From the NCBI GenBank assembly GCA_001557035.1, contig LSKJ01000410.1, positions 1-28,765 of the forward strand: 28,765 nucleotides of DNA, written 5' to 3'. Source of the stretch: Rhodospirillaceae bacterium CCH5-H10. Lineage in GTDB: Bacteria; Pseudomonadota; Alphaproteobacteria; Reyranellales; Reyranellaceae. The notes beneath the pieces are model-generated. The model made no database searches. It was not told where the DNA came from and saw only the letters and a program-made list of their open reading frames with translations. The position numbers and the translations under genes are program-made. This document shows, piece by piece, positions 7,306 through 14,790 of this stretch (positions within the stretch are counted from its first letter, which is position 1; every line of letters starts with the position of its first letter).

Positions 7306-8343
7306 TTGAGCGGCGGAAAACTCCTGGAGACGCTGGCCGGAACGAGACATCCGACGCCACCGATCTGGCTGATGCGACAGGCCGGTCGCTATCTGCCGGA
7401 GTACCGTGCCGTCCGGTCGACGACGCGGTCGTTCCTCGAATTCTGCTACACGCCCGACAAGGCCGTCGAGGTGACGCTGCAGCCGATCCGCCGGTTCGGC
7501 CTCGATGCCGCGATCATCTTCTCCGACATTCTGGTCGTGCCGGATGCGCTCGGCCAGAAGGTCTGGTTCGAGGAGGGCGAGGGCCCGAAGCTCGAAGCGC
7601 TGACCGATCCCTCGCAGTTCGGCCGGCTCTCACGGGCGCGCCTGCAGGAGCACCTGGCACCGGTCTACGAGGCGATCCGCCGGACGCGCGCCGAGCTGCC
7701 GAAGGAAACGGCGCTCCTCGGGTTTGCCGGCGCGCCGTTCACGCTCGCCTGCTACATGATCGAAGGCAGCGGCAGCAAGGACTTCGCCAAGGTGAAGAGA
7801 TGGGCCTATGCCCATCCCGAATCCTTCAAGCTGCTGATCGACCTTCTCATCGATGCGGTGATCGAACATCTCGGCCACCAGGTCGATGCCGGCGCCGATG
7901 CCGTACAGCTCTTCGATTCGTGGGCGGGCGTGCTTCCGGAAGAACAGCTCTTCCACTGGTCGCTCGATCCGATGGTGCGGATCGCCAAGGGATTGCGCGA
8001 GCATCATCCCAAGGTGCCGATCATCGCCTTCCCGCGCGCCGTCGGTCCGGCCGCCCTGATGTATCGCCTGCCCGAGACATTCAGCGCCCTGTCGCTCGAC
8101 ACCGGCATCGGCGCGCATTGGGCGGCGAAGGAAATCCAGCCGCACATCTGCGTGCAGGGCAATCTCGATCCGATCATGCTGGTTGCCGGCGGCGAGGCGA
8201 TGGAACGCGAGGCCACGCGCATCCTCGACAAGCTCGGCCACGGTTCCTACGTCTTCAATCTCGGCCACGGCGTCGTGCCGCAGACCCCGCCCGACCACGT
8301 CGCGCGACTGGTCGAGATCGTGCGAAATTGGAAGCCGAGCTGA
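7306..8343 (+). CDS. hemE: Uroporphyrinogen decarboxylase HemE
   Basis: HemE removes four carboxyls from uroporphyrinogen III to give coproporphyrinogen III in the cytosol. The 345-aa product carries the family signature IWLMRQAGRYLPEYRAVR at about residues 20-37, the catalytic-Asp segment IIFSDILVVPDALG, GFAGAPFTLACYMIEG, and the late VQGNLDP motif. The start is TTG at 7306. An in-frame TAG at 7276 bounds the upstream region and no ATG/GTG lies between, and a GAGGGACGAG stretch serves as ribosome-binding site. It is the first gene of a hemE-hemH-hemJ operon (1-nt gap to hemH) and lies immediately beside the candidate oriC, as in Caulobacter. Confidence 0.96.
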   Translation: MSGGKLLETLAGTRHPTPPIWLMRQAGRYLPEYRAVRSTTRSFLEFCYTPDKAVEVTLQPIRRFGLDAAIIFSDILVVPDALGQKVWFEEGEGPKLEALTDPSQFGRLSRARLQEHLAPVYEAIRRTRAELPKETALLGFAGAPFTLACYMIEGSGSKDFAKVKRWAYAHPESFKLLIDLLIDAVIEHLGHQVDAGADAVQLFDSWAGVLPEEQLFHWSLDPMVRIAKGLREHHPKVPIIAFPRAVGPAALMYRLPETFSALSLDTGIGAHWAAKEIQPHICVQGNLDPIMLVAGGEAMEREATRILDKLGHGSYVFNLGHGVVPQTPPDHVARLVEIVRNWKPS

Positions 8344-8344
8344 C

Positions 8345-9376
8345 GTGAAGATCGCGATCGTCATGTTCAATCTCGGTGGGCCCGATTCGCTCGAGGCGGT
8401 GCAGCCGTTCCTGCGCAACCTGTTCAGCGATCCGGCGATCATCTCGCTGCCGTCCTTCTTCCGTCTGCCGCTGGCGCGGTTCATCGCCAGCCGGCGCACG
8501 GCCAAGGCACAGGGTATCTACGCCAAAATCGGCGGCAGCTCGCCGATCCTCGGCCAGACCGAGGCGCAGGCGCGTGCGCTGGAAGAGGCGCTGGGACCGG
8601 ACCATGAATGGCGCGGCTATGTCTGCATGCGCTACTGGCATCCAATGACCGAAGCGGTCGTGCGCTCGGTGAAGCGTTTTGCACCCGATCGCATCGTGCT
8701 GCTGCCGCTCTATCCGCAATTCTCCACGACGACGACGGCCTCGTCGGTGAAGGCATGGAAAGAGGTGGCGGCCGCAGCGAAGCTCAACGTGCCGACGCAA
8801 ACCGTCTGCTGCTATCCCGACGAACAAGGGTTCATCGCGGCCTCGGTCGAACTCGTGAAGCAGGGGCTGGCCGAAGCGGAGGGTCGTCCGGCGCGCGTGC
8901 TGTTCTCCGCGCACGGACTGCCGGAGAAAGTCATCAAGGCCGGCGATCCTTACCAGGCCCAGGTCGAACGCACGGCCAAGGCCATTGCCGATCGCATCGG
9001 CGGTCTCGACTGGTCGGTCTGCTACCAGAGCCGCGTCGGTCCGTTGAAATGGATCGGCCCCGCGACCGACGACGAGATCCGGCGTGCAGGCAAGGACGGC
9101 AAGGCGATCGTGCTCTACCCGCTGGCCTTCGTGTCGGAGCATTCCGAGACGCTGGTCGAGCTCGACATGGATTACCGGGAGCTGGCGAACGAGAGCGGTG
9201 TACCGGCCTATATCCGTGTGCCGACCGTGGGAACGCATCCTGCCTTCATCGAAGGCCTCGCCAATCGCGTGCGCGCGATCCTCGCCGAGCCGCAGGTCGC
9301 GATCTGCCATGGCGCGACGGTGATGCCCTGCAGCGGCAATCATCGCGGCTGTCCGCTCATCGCCGGATCTGTCTGA
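8345..9376 (+). CDS. hemH: Ferrochelatase HemH
   Basis: HemH inserts Fe2+ into protoporphyrin IX, the last step of protoporphyrin-dependent heme synthesis. The 343-aa product opens with KIAIVMFNLGGPDS and has the active-site strand LFSAHGLPEKVI with the catalytic His, YQSRVGPLKWIGP, and the acidic helix FVSEHSETLVELD. The C-terminus has three Cys (about residues 321, 329, 336, in CHGATVMPCSGNHRGCP). This fits a C-terminal [2Fe-2S] cluster of the kind known in some alphaproteobacterial ferrochelatases; the fourth ligand would be internal. The GTG at 8345 was chosen one base after the hemE stop, giving the normal N-terminus. The stop overlaps the hemJ ATG (TGATG), so translation is probably coupled. 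Confidence 0.95.
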   Translation: MKIAIVMFNLGGPDSLEAVQPFLRNLFSDPAIISLPSFFRLPLARFIASRRTAKAQGIYAKIGGSSPILGQTEAQARALEEALGPDHEWRGYVCMRYWHPMTEAVVRSVKRFAPDRIVLLPLYPQFSTTTTASSVKAWKEVAAAAKLNVPTQTVCCYPDEQGFIAASVELVKQGLAEAEGRPARVLFSAHGLPEKVIKAGDPYQAQVERTAKAIADRIGGLDWSVCYQSRVGPLKWIGPATDDEIRRAGKDGKAIVLYPLAFVSEHSETLVELDMDYRELANESGVPAYIRVPTVGTHPAFIEGLANRVRAILAEPQVAICHGATVMPCSGNHRGCPLIAGSV

Positions 9377-9801
9377 TGCTCTACGAGGTGCTGAAGGCGC
9401 TGCACATCATTTCGGTCATCGCCTGGATGGCGGGACTGCTCTACCTGCCGCGCCTGTTCGTCTATCACGCCGATGCGGAGAAGGGCTCGGTGCAGAGCGA
9501 GACCTTCAAGACCATGGAGCGTCGCCTGCTGCGCGGCATCATGAACCCGGCGATGATTCTGACCTGGGTCCTCGGTCTCGCTTTGGCCTGGCAGGGCGAC
9601 TGGTGGCACGCGCCCTGGTGGCAGGCCAAGTTCGCCTTGGTCTGCGGCCTCACCGTCGTGCACCACCTGTACGGACGCTGGCGCAAGGAGTTCGCGGCCG
9701 ACCAGAACGCTCGGCCCGCCAACTATTACCGCTGGTGGAACGAGGTCCCGACCCTGCTGATGATCGCCATCGTCTTCCTCGTGGTGCTCAAGCCTTTCTG
9801 A
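9376..9801 (+). CDS. hemJ: Protoporphyrinogen IX oxidase HemJ
   Basis: HemJ is the small membrane protoporphyrinogen oxidase used by most alphaproteobacteria in place of HemY or HemG. The 141-aa product begins LYEVLKALHIISVIAWMAGLLYLPRLFVYH, with the conserved His and the W-M-A-G-L-x-Y-L-P-R-L-F signature. It has about four transmembrane helices and ends WNEVPTLLMIAIVFLVVLKPF, with the family's N-E-x-P-T/A motif. The ATG overlaps the hemH stop by one base. The order hemE-hemH-hemJ covers three late steps of heme synthesis. The last 14 nt overlap the 3' end of the convergent LysR gene. In relatives rho often follows hemJ, but it is absent here. Confidence 0.93.
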   Translation: MLYEVLKALHIISVIAWMAGLLYLPRLFVYHADAEKGSVQSETFKTMERRLLRGIMNPAMILTWVLGLALAWQGDWWHAPWWQAKFALVCGLTVVHHLYGRWRKEFAADQNARPANYYRWWNEVPTLLMIAIVFLVVLKPF

Positions 9802-10720
9802 GCAACTGCCCCGGCCAGATCTTCCGCTCGACCTGGTCGGCGACGATGTCGGCGATCTTGTCGCCGGCGAAACGAGTGAGACGCGAGACCGGGCGATCGG
9901 CCGGATAGGACAGGACCAGTTGCCGGACCGGCGCCGGATCGGTGAGGGGCGCTGCGAGCAGCCGGCCCGCCGCGATGTCGTCGTGGATGGGCGACAGCGG
10001 CAGGATCGTCCAGCCATGGCCGTGGCGGACCAGGTCTTTCAGGGTGGCGTAGGAATCGGCCTCGACGGCGATCTGCAGCGAGATGCCCGCCTCGATGGCG
10101 CATTGCTCGACGATGGTCCGCAGGCCATGGCGCGTGCTGGGCAGCAGGATGCGTCTGCCCTCAAGGTCTGCGAACGGGATCGAGCGGTCGCCGGAAAGCC
10201 CCGAGCCGGGCGGCCCGATCAGGAACAGGTTCTCCAGCAGCAACGGCTCGGACCGCAGCGACCGGGCGGACTGCGGATCGTAGAGGATGGCGACGTCGAT
10301 CTCGCCGCGATGAAGCCAGTCGATCAGATGGCCGGTGTAAGCGCCGACCAGCCGCAGTTCGACCTGCGGATGGGTCTGTCCGAAGGCCGCGACCAGGGGC
10401 AGCGAGAGGATGTCGGCCACCGTCGGCGGAAACCCGATGGCGATCCGGCCCTTCAAGGGCGCGTCGAGATCCGAGGCGGTCGCCCGGATTTCCTCCAGCT
10501 CCGCCATCACCCGCGTCGCATGTTCGAGGATTTCCCGGCCCTTCTCGGTGAGGACCATGCCACGGCCGTGCCGGGTGAACAGGCGCACCGACAGTTCCTC
10601 TTCCAGCATCCGGATCTGGCGGCTGAGGGCCGGCTGGGCGATGCCGATCCGGTCGGCCGCCTTGCTCAGGCTGCCGAGGTCGGCGACGTGAATGAGGGTG
10701 CGAAGTTGGGACAGCTCCAT
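9788..10720 (-). CDS. LysR-family transcriptional regulator, likely controls the divergent ThDP/C45 operon
   Basis: This 310-aa LysR regulator has an N-terminal winged helix-turn-helix (residues about 1-60: LRTLIHVADLGSLSKAADR, then IAQPALSRQIRMLEEEL and the wing TRHGRGMVLTEKG). A periplasmic-binding-like effector domain follows (GRIAIGFPPTVADILSLPLV, DVAILYDP, HGHGWTILPLSPI). It is intact and of normal length. It is divergent from the thiamine-diphosphate enzyme genes across 105 bp that contain a GATA-N11-TATC dyad, so control of that operon and of itself is likely. The effector is unknown. The 3' end overlaps hemJ by 14 nt. Confidence 0.92.
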   Translation of the reverse strand: MELSQLRTLIHVADLGSLSKAADRIGIAQPALSRQIRMLEEELSVRLFTRHGRGMVLTEKGREILEHATRVMAELEEIRATASDLDAPLKGRIAIGFPPTVADILSLPLVAAFGQTHPQVELRLVGAYTGHLIDWLHRGEIDVAILYDPQSARSLRSEPLLLENLFLIGPPGSGLSGDRSIPFADLEGRRILLPSTRHGLRTIVEQCAIEAGISLQIAVEADSYATLKDLVRHGHGWTILPLSPIHDDIAAGRLLAAPLTDPAPVRQLVLSYPADRPVSRLTRFAGDKIADIVADQVERKIWPGQLLRKA

Positions 10721-10726
10721 GGGAGC

Positions 10727-10745
10727 GATACAATATCTTTATATC
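10727..10745. promoter_or_regulatory. Candidate LysR-type operator (GATA-N11-TATC)
   Basis: Just upstream of the LysR start is a dyad GATA (10727-10730), 11 nt, TATC (10742-10745). It contains the T-N11-A pattern typical of LysR boxes, and an inner ATAT-CTTT-ATAT symmetry. It is markedly AT-rich compared with its surroundings. The position fits autoregulation and activation of the divergent operon. Confidence 0.45.
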
Positions 10746-10825
10746 TGTTCATTCCCAACAGTCGTCCAGTTTCGCTGCCGTTATAGCTAAGGTCCCCGCC
10801 GAACCTGAGCCGGATTGGGAGAATC

Positions 10826-11356
10826 ATGACCGCCGCAACGAAGCCAGACTGGCGCGACCAGATCTTCGAGGTCTTCCAGGACCACGACGTGAAGCAGGTC
10901 TATCACGTTCCCGACGCCGGCCATGGCCGCCTGATCGAGGCCTGCCAGAGGTCGAATTCGATCCGCACCCTGGCGCTCACGACCGAGGAGGAGGGCATTC
11001 CGCTCGCCGCCGGTGCGTGGCTGGGCGGCCAGCGCTCGGTCCTGCTGATGCAGAGCTCGGGCGTCGGCAACACCATCAACCTGATGGGCATGCCGAAGAC
11101 ACTGCGCTTCCCGTTCCTGACGCTGATCACGATGCGCGGCGACTACGGCGAGTTCAATTCCTGGCAGTACCCGATGGGCCAGGGCACGCCGAAGGTGCTC
11201 GAGGCGATGGGCGTGCTGCTCTACTCCGTCGAGACCGCCGACGAGGTGAAGACCACGGTCGACGCCGCCGCGCGCTCAGCCTTCAACGGCGGCCAGGCCG
11301 TCGCCGTGCTGCTGCGCCAGAAGCTGATCGGCATCAAGAATTTCGGGAAGAAGTAA
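10826..11356 (+). CDS. ThDP-dependent 2-oxoacid decarboxylase, PYR-domain (alpha) subunit, sulfopyruvate/phosphonopyruvate decarboxylase-like
   Basis: This 176-aa protein is one stand-alone N-terminal (PYR) domain of a thiamine-diphosphate enzyme, resembling the ComD subunit of sulfopyruvate decarboxylase. ALTTEEEGIPLAAGAWLGG at about residues 50-68 aligns with the HEQGA motif of ThDP enzymes and places the coenzyme-activating Glu at residue 55. LLMQSSGVGNTINLMGM and FPFLTLITMRGDYGE are also typical of ComD-like and phosphonopyruvate decarboxylase N-domains. The ATG follows GGGAGA. One base separates its stop from the next gene, which supplies the matching PP domain, so the two should form an alpha/beta enzyme. 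The substrate is not evident; decarboxylation of a 3-substituted pyruvate is an inference. Confidence 0.85.
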   Translation: MTAATKPDWRDQIFEVFQDHDVKQVYHVPDAGHGRLIEACQRSNSIRTLALTTEEEGIPLAAGAWLGGQRSVLLMQSSGVGNTINLMGMPKTLRFPFLTLITMRGDYGEFNSWQYPMGQGTPKVLEAMGVLLYSVETADEVKTTVDAAARSAFNGGQAVAVLLRQKLIGIKNFGKK

Positions 11357-11357
11357 C

Positions 11358-11972
11358 ATGAGCAAGGCCACGCTCCAGCGGCGCCCGCTGGTCAAGCAAC
11401 TCCTCGAGAACGCCGGCGACGACCTGCTCGTCATCGCGGGCCTCGGCTCGTCGAACTGGGACATCACCGCCGCCGGCGACCGTCCGCTCAACATGCCGCT
11501 CTGGGGCTCGATGGGCGCACCGGTCGGGATGGGCCTCGGCCTCGCGATGGCGCAGCCGAAGAAGCGCGTGCTGGTGATCACCGGCGACGGCGACATGCTG
11601 ATGAGCCTGGGATCGCTCGCCACCGTGGCGACGCAGATGCCGGAGAACCTGGCGATCGTCGTTCTCGACAACGAGAAGTTCGGCGAGACCGGCAACCAGG
11701 CCACGCACACCAGCCCGCGCAACAACGGCCCGACCGATTCCGGCGCCGGCACCGACCTCGCCATGATCGCGCGCGGCTGCGGCATTCCCGACGCCACCAC
11801 GGTCCGCGAGTCGAGCGAGGTCGCAGACCTCGTGAAGGACGTGCGCACCAAGAAGGGCCCGGTGTTCCGGCTCGTGAAGGTCATGGTAGAGAAGCTGGAG
11901 TTCGTGATGCCGCCGCAGGATGGCGCGCATCTCAAGGACCGTTTCCGCCAGGCCCTGCTGGGTCATCCCTAA
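11358..11972 (+). CDS. ThDP-dependent 2-oxoacid decarboxylase, PP-domain (beta) subunit
   Basis: This 204-aa partner of the preceding gene carries the pyrophosphate/Mg-binding domain. The ThDP motif runs from GDGDMLMSLG (GDG at about residues 76-78) to VVLDN at about 101-105, the usual ~30-residue GDG...N spacing, followed by KFGETGNQATHT. The N-terminal WGSMGAPVGMGLGLAMAQP is the cofactor-proximal glycine-rich helix seen in ComE and acetolactate-synthase-type enzymes. Together with the alpha subunit this is a split decarboxylase of the sulfopyruvate/phosphonopyruvate type. The stop codon lies in the first copy of a 13-bp direct repeat (11959-11971, 11975-11987). The C45 hydrolase gene starts 25 nt downstream. 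Confidence 0.86.
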   Translation: MSKATLQRRPLVKQLLENAGDDLLVIAGLGSSNWDITAAGDRPLNMPLWGSMGAPVGMGLGLAMAQPKKRVLVITGDGDMLMSLGSLATVATQMPENLAIVVLDNEKFGETGNQATHTSPRNNGPTDSGAGTDLAMIARGCGIPDATTVRESSEVADLVKDVRTKKGPVFRLVKVMVEKLEFVMPPQDGAHLKDRFRQALLGHP

Positions 11973-11987
11973 GTTGGGTCATCCCTA
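11959..11987 (+). repeat. 13-bp direct repeat spanning a stop codon
   Basis: TGGGTCATCCCTA occurs at 11959-11971 and again at 11975-11987 (period 16). The first copy contains the end of the ThDP beta-subunit gene; the second runs into the AGGAGG ribosome-binding site of the next gene. It looks like a small slippage duplication. Confidence 0.8.
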
Positions 11988-11997
11988 GGAGGCTCCC

Positions 11998-13134
11998 ATG
12001 ACCGACTACGCTCCCTTCCCGCTGATCGATCTCTCCGGCGGTCCCCGGGAGCGGGGTCGGATCCATGGCAAGGCCGCCGCCGATCGTCTGCGGCGCGGCG
12101 CGAAGATGTACGCCGAGTCGCTACTCAAGTCGGGGGTCGACTGGAAGGAACTGGAGCGGCGCGCCGAGGCGATGGTGCCGCTGATCGACAGGTTCGATCC
12201 GACCTACACCGAGGAAATGCGCGGCATCGCCGAGGGGGCGAACGAGCCTTTCGCCGCCGTCGTGCTGATGAACGCCCGCACCGAGATGGTGGTCGCCGCC
12301 CGCAAGCAGCAGGCCGCCAAGCACTTCCCCGACGGCTGCACTGCGGCGCTCGCTCTGCCCGAGGCCAGCGCCGACGGCGTGCTGCTGCACGGCCAGAACT
12401 GGGACTGGCGTTCGGAATGCGCCGAGAACGGCGTGGTGCTGCGCATCCGCCGCGACGACGGGCCCGACATCCTGACCTTCACCGAAGCGGGCGGTCTCGC
12501 GCGCTCGGGCCTCAACTCGGCCGGCATCGGCCTCACCGCCAACGCGCTGGAATGCGAGCGCGACTACCAGCGCGGCCCCGGCGTGCCGCTGCCGTTCATC
12601 CGCCGCAAGGTGCTGGAAGCCAGCCACCTCGCGCTGGCGGTACAGACGATCGTGTCGACACCCAAGCCCGGCTCCAACCACATGGCGGTGAGTCACTGCG
12701 GCGGTGAGGCCTTCGGCTTCGAGTGCGCGCCCGACGAGACCTTCTGGATCGCGCCCGACCGCGGCCTCTACGTGCACGCCAATCACTGGATTTCCGATTC
12801 GGCCCGCGCCCGCGTGAAGGACACCGGCCTCGCCGAGACGCCGGACTCGATCTATCGCGACAAGCGCGTGCGCGACCAGCTCTCGCCCAAGCACGGCAAG
12901 CTCACGCTGGAGGATTTCCGCCAGGCCTTCTTCGACGACTGGGGCACGCCCTACTCGGTGTGCCGCCCGCCGCGCCTCAATTCGCGCGGCGTTTCGACTG
13001 CGACCACGGCGATGATCCTGATGCGCCCGGCCGAGGGCCATCTCGAAGCCTGCCCGATGCCGGCGCTCAATCGCGCATTCACGACCTACACGCTGACGCC
13101 GGATCGCACGGCGCAGAAGCAGGCGGCGGAATAG
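11998..13134 (+). CDS. C45-family autoproteolytic acyltransferase/amidohydrolase (Ntn hydrolase)
   Basis: This 378-aa protein belongs to the family of isopenicillin N acyltransferase (peptidase family C45), Ntn hydrolases that self-cleave before a Cys nucleophile. PDGCTAAL at residues 111-118 matches the cleavage region, giving Gly113-Cys114. GQNWDWRSE is the following conserved strand. LTFTEAGGLARSGLNSAGIG, MAVSHCGGEAFGFEC and LYVHANHWI (the conserved N-H strand) are also family-typical. There is no signal peptide, so it is cytoplasmic. Bacterial members are mostly uncharacterised amidases or acyltransferases; beta-lactam biosynthesis is not implied. A strong AGGAGG precedes the ATG. Its place behind the split ThDP decarboxylase suggests it hydrolyses an amide upstream or downstream in the same pathway (inference). 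Confidence 0.85.
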   Translation: MTDYAPFPLIDLSGGPRERGRIHGKAAADRLRRGAKMYAESLLKSGVDWKELERRAEAMVPLIDRFDPTYTEEMRGIAEGANEPFAAVVLMNARTEMVVAARKQQAAKHFPDGCTAALALPEASADGVLLHGQNWDWRSECAENGVVLRIRRDDGPDILTFTEAGGLARSGLNSAGIGLTANALECERDYQRGPGVPLPFIRRKVLEASHLALAVQTIVSTPKPGSNHMAVSHCGGEAFGFECAPDETFWIAPDRGLYVHANHWISDSARARVKDTGLAETPDSIYRDKRVRDQLSPKHGKLTLEDFRQAFFDDWGTPYSVCRPPRLNSRGVSTATTAMILMRPAEGHLEACPMPALNRAFTTYTLTPDRTAQKQAAE

Positions 13135-13138
13135 ATAT

Positions 13139-13246
13139 CCGTCGTCCTGAGCGCAAGCGAAGGACCTGGCTTCGCGATCAAAGGACTCCGCACATTGCGA
13201 GTGGGAGATCCTTCGCTCCGCTCAGGATGACAAGAAAAGACGACGG
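13139..13246. repeat. Palindromic intergenic element (copy B) between convergent genes
   Basis: The outer arms CCGTCGT (13139-13145) and ACGACGG (13240-13246) are complementary. The inner arms 13145-13164 and 13209-13227 pair almost perfectly and carry the TCCTGAGCG...GCGAAGGA core. It separates the C45 gene from the convergent enoyl-CoA hydratase gene and may terminate both. It belongs to the same family as the copy at 27399-27484 and is related to 4570-4697. Confidence 0.8.
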
Positions 13247-13250
13247 AAGG

Positions 13251-14042
13251 TCAGCCCGGATACCAGGACGGCTTGCGCTTCTCGCGGAAGCTGGCGAGGC
13301 CCTCGGTGGCTTCGTCCTGCTGGCGGGTGCGGGCGTGTTCGTCGATCAGGTCGCGCAGTTCGCCCTCGTCGATGAAGGCACGCGCCGAAGCGAGCGAGCG
13401 AAGCTTGGTGGCCGTCGTCGCGCGCGGCGCGTTCATCAGCACGGACTCGACGATCTTCTCACCGGCTTCCGCCAAGCCACCCGTCGGACAGACTTCGTGT
13501 ACCAGGCCGAGGCGCCGCGCTTCGTGGGCGCCGAAGCGTTCGCCGGTCAGCGCGTAGCGCCGGGTCTGGCGCAGGCCGATCGCCTGGCAGAGCTGCGGCA
13601 GGATGATGCCGGCCATCAGGCCCCAGCGCGTCTCGCTGATCGAGAAGAGCGCATCCTCCTGCGCCACGACGACGTCGCAGGCCGCGGCAATGCCGGTGCC
13701 GCCACCGAAGCAGCCGCCCTGGATCAGCGCCAGCGTCGGGACCGGGCACGTATCGAGCCGCTTCACGGCCTCGGCGGTGAGACGGCTCACTTTCTCGTTC
13801 TCGGCAGGCGACTGGCTGGCGACGCCGGTGATCCACGACAGATCGGCGCCGGCCTGGAAGTGCTTGCCGTTGCCCCGCAGCACGACGATGCGCAGCCCGC
13901 CCTCGGCGCCCAGCGAATCCATCGCATCGTGCAGGCCCTGGATGAGATCGCCGTTGTAGGCGTTGTTCACCCTGGGGCGGTTCAGCGTGACGGTGGCCAC
14001 GCCGCGGCGATCGATCTCCCAGAGAACCGTATCGTTGGCCAT
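13251..14042 (-). CDS. Enoyl-CoA hydratase/isomerase family protein, methylglutaconyl-CoA hydratase (LiuC)-like
   Basis: This 263-aa crotonase-fold enzyme would act on a CoA thioester in the cytosol. The oxyanion-hole segments are HFQAGADLSW (about residues 61-70) and GGCFGGGTGIAAACD (109-123). One catalytic Glu is present in SISETRWGL (Glu137). The position of the second Glu of true enoyl-CoA hydratases appears replaced (TRRYALTGERF), a pattern I associate with LiuC/MenB-side relatives. RRYALTGERFGAHEA is LiuC-like, so leucine or branched-chain acyl-CoA breakdown is possible but unproven; no other liu genes are near. It lies 4 nt after the NTF2-like gene and is the last gene of the LysR-led cluster. 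Confidence 0.88.
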   Translation of the reverse strand: MANDTVLWEIDRRGVATVTLNRPRVNNAYNGDLIQGLHDAMDSLGAEGGLRIVVLRGNGKHFQAGADLSWITGVASQSPAENEKVSRLTAEAVKRLDTCPVPTLALIQGGCFGGGTGIAAACDVVVAQEDALFSISETRWGLMAGIILPQLCQAIGLRQTRRYALTGERFGAHEARRLGLVHEVCPTGGLAEAGEKIVESVLMNAPRATTATKLRSLASARAFIDEGELRDLIDEHARTRQQDEATEGLASFREKRKPSWYPG

Positions 14043-14046
14043 CGGC

Positions 14047-14415
14047 CTACTCGACCTTCAGGTAGCTGTCCTTGAGAGCGATCTTGCCGTCCTTCACCTC
14101 GTAGAGGTCGATGCCGTAGCGATCGAACGGCTTGCCGGCATGGTCGATGCCGGTGGAGCGGAAGGTGCCGAACAGCTTGTCGCCGGCGCGATGGATGCTC
14201 GCCTCCGAGAAACGGACCTCGCGATGCGCCGTGCTCTTGTCGGCGAAGTGCGCGCGCAGCGCTTCCTTGCCCTTCAGCACGCGTCCAGTCGGTCCGCCGC
14301 CGGCATTGAGGCGCCATTCGAAGTCTTCGGTCACGCAGTCGGCGATCGCATCGACATCGGCCTTGTTGAAGGCCTTGCCGAAGCGGCGGAACAGGTCGTC
14401 GATGGCGTCGGGCAT
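14047..14415 (-). CDS. NTF2-like (SnoaL-type) small protein
   Basis: This 122-aa protein has the single-domain cone fold of the NTF2/SnoaL superfamily. It starts with a helical FRRFGKAFNKADVDAIADCV and the family's TEDFEWRLN segment. Alternating beta strands follow (FGTFRSTGI, DRYGIDLYEVKDGKIALKDSY), with the typical V-x-D-G-K-I turn near the C-terminus. Members are isomerases, dehydratases or accessory binding proteins, so no reaction can be named. The ATG at 14415 follows AGGGAGTACCC. It sits between the unknown domain gene and the hydratase gene in one transcript, so a role on the same acyl-CoA or cyclic substrate is possible. Confidence 0.82.
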   Translation of the reverse strand: MPDAIDDLFRRFGKAFNKADVDAIADCVTEDFEWRLNAGGGPTGRVLKGKEALRAHFADKSTAHREVRFSEASIHRAGDKLFGTFRSTGIDHAGKPFDRYGIDLYEVKDGKIALKDSYLKVE

Positions 14416-14430
14416 TGGGTACTCCCTGGT

Positions 14431-14790
14431 TTACTTGAGCAGCGAGCCGAAGCAGAGCGCGATATCGTTCTTCACGCTGGCATCGGTGACGAGCGAGAGA
14501 TCGGACCGCGCCGTCTTGCAGTCGGTCGCCGTGACTTCGATCTCGCGCGCCGGCACGTCACCGCGATAGCGAAGCTCGCGCGCGGCCGAACCGGCAGGAT
14601 GAATCGTGAGGACGAGCTCGGGCGAGCCTTCAGGCAGGTCCTTCTTGTCGGGCGAGAATTCCTGCGTGGAAATGTTGGCCTCGTGGCCGGCGCCGCGCAG
14701 CGCCTTGACGGCTTCGTCCAGCTCCGGCCGAACGACGTCGCGGCACTTGACCCAGAAGGCCTGCACGAAAAGATCCGTCTCGGCGTCCAT
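14431..14790 (-). other. Possible separate 119-aa product from an internal start inside the LysR fusion
   Basis: An ATG at 14790 preceded by AGGGAGAGAC gives a 119-aa protein starting MDAETDLFVQAFWVK. I do not recognise the domain. It is mixed alpha/beta, with REIEVTATDCKTARSD and a C-terminal CFGSLLK, and has no signal or membrane segment. It is in frame with the upstream LysR gene with no stop between, so the two cannot be told apart from sequence alone. Confidence 0.5.

Noticed and set aside
6985..7350. N-terminal extension of ppsR into the hemE region
   Set aside because: The frame stays open by base composition only. The GTG at 6984 has a ribosome-binding site and the normal family N-terminus, and an extension would overlap hemE and the origin motifs.
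11998..13134. Beta-lactam (penicillin) biosynthesis gene
   Set aside because: It shares the acyltransferase fold of the fungal penicillin enzyme, but no other beta-lactam genes are present and most bacterial C45 proteins are unrelated in function.
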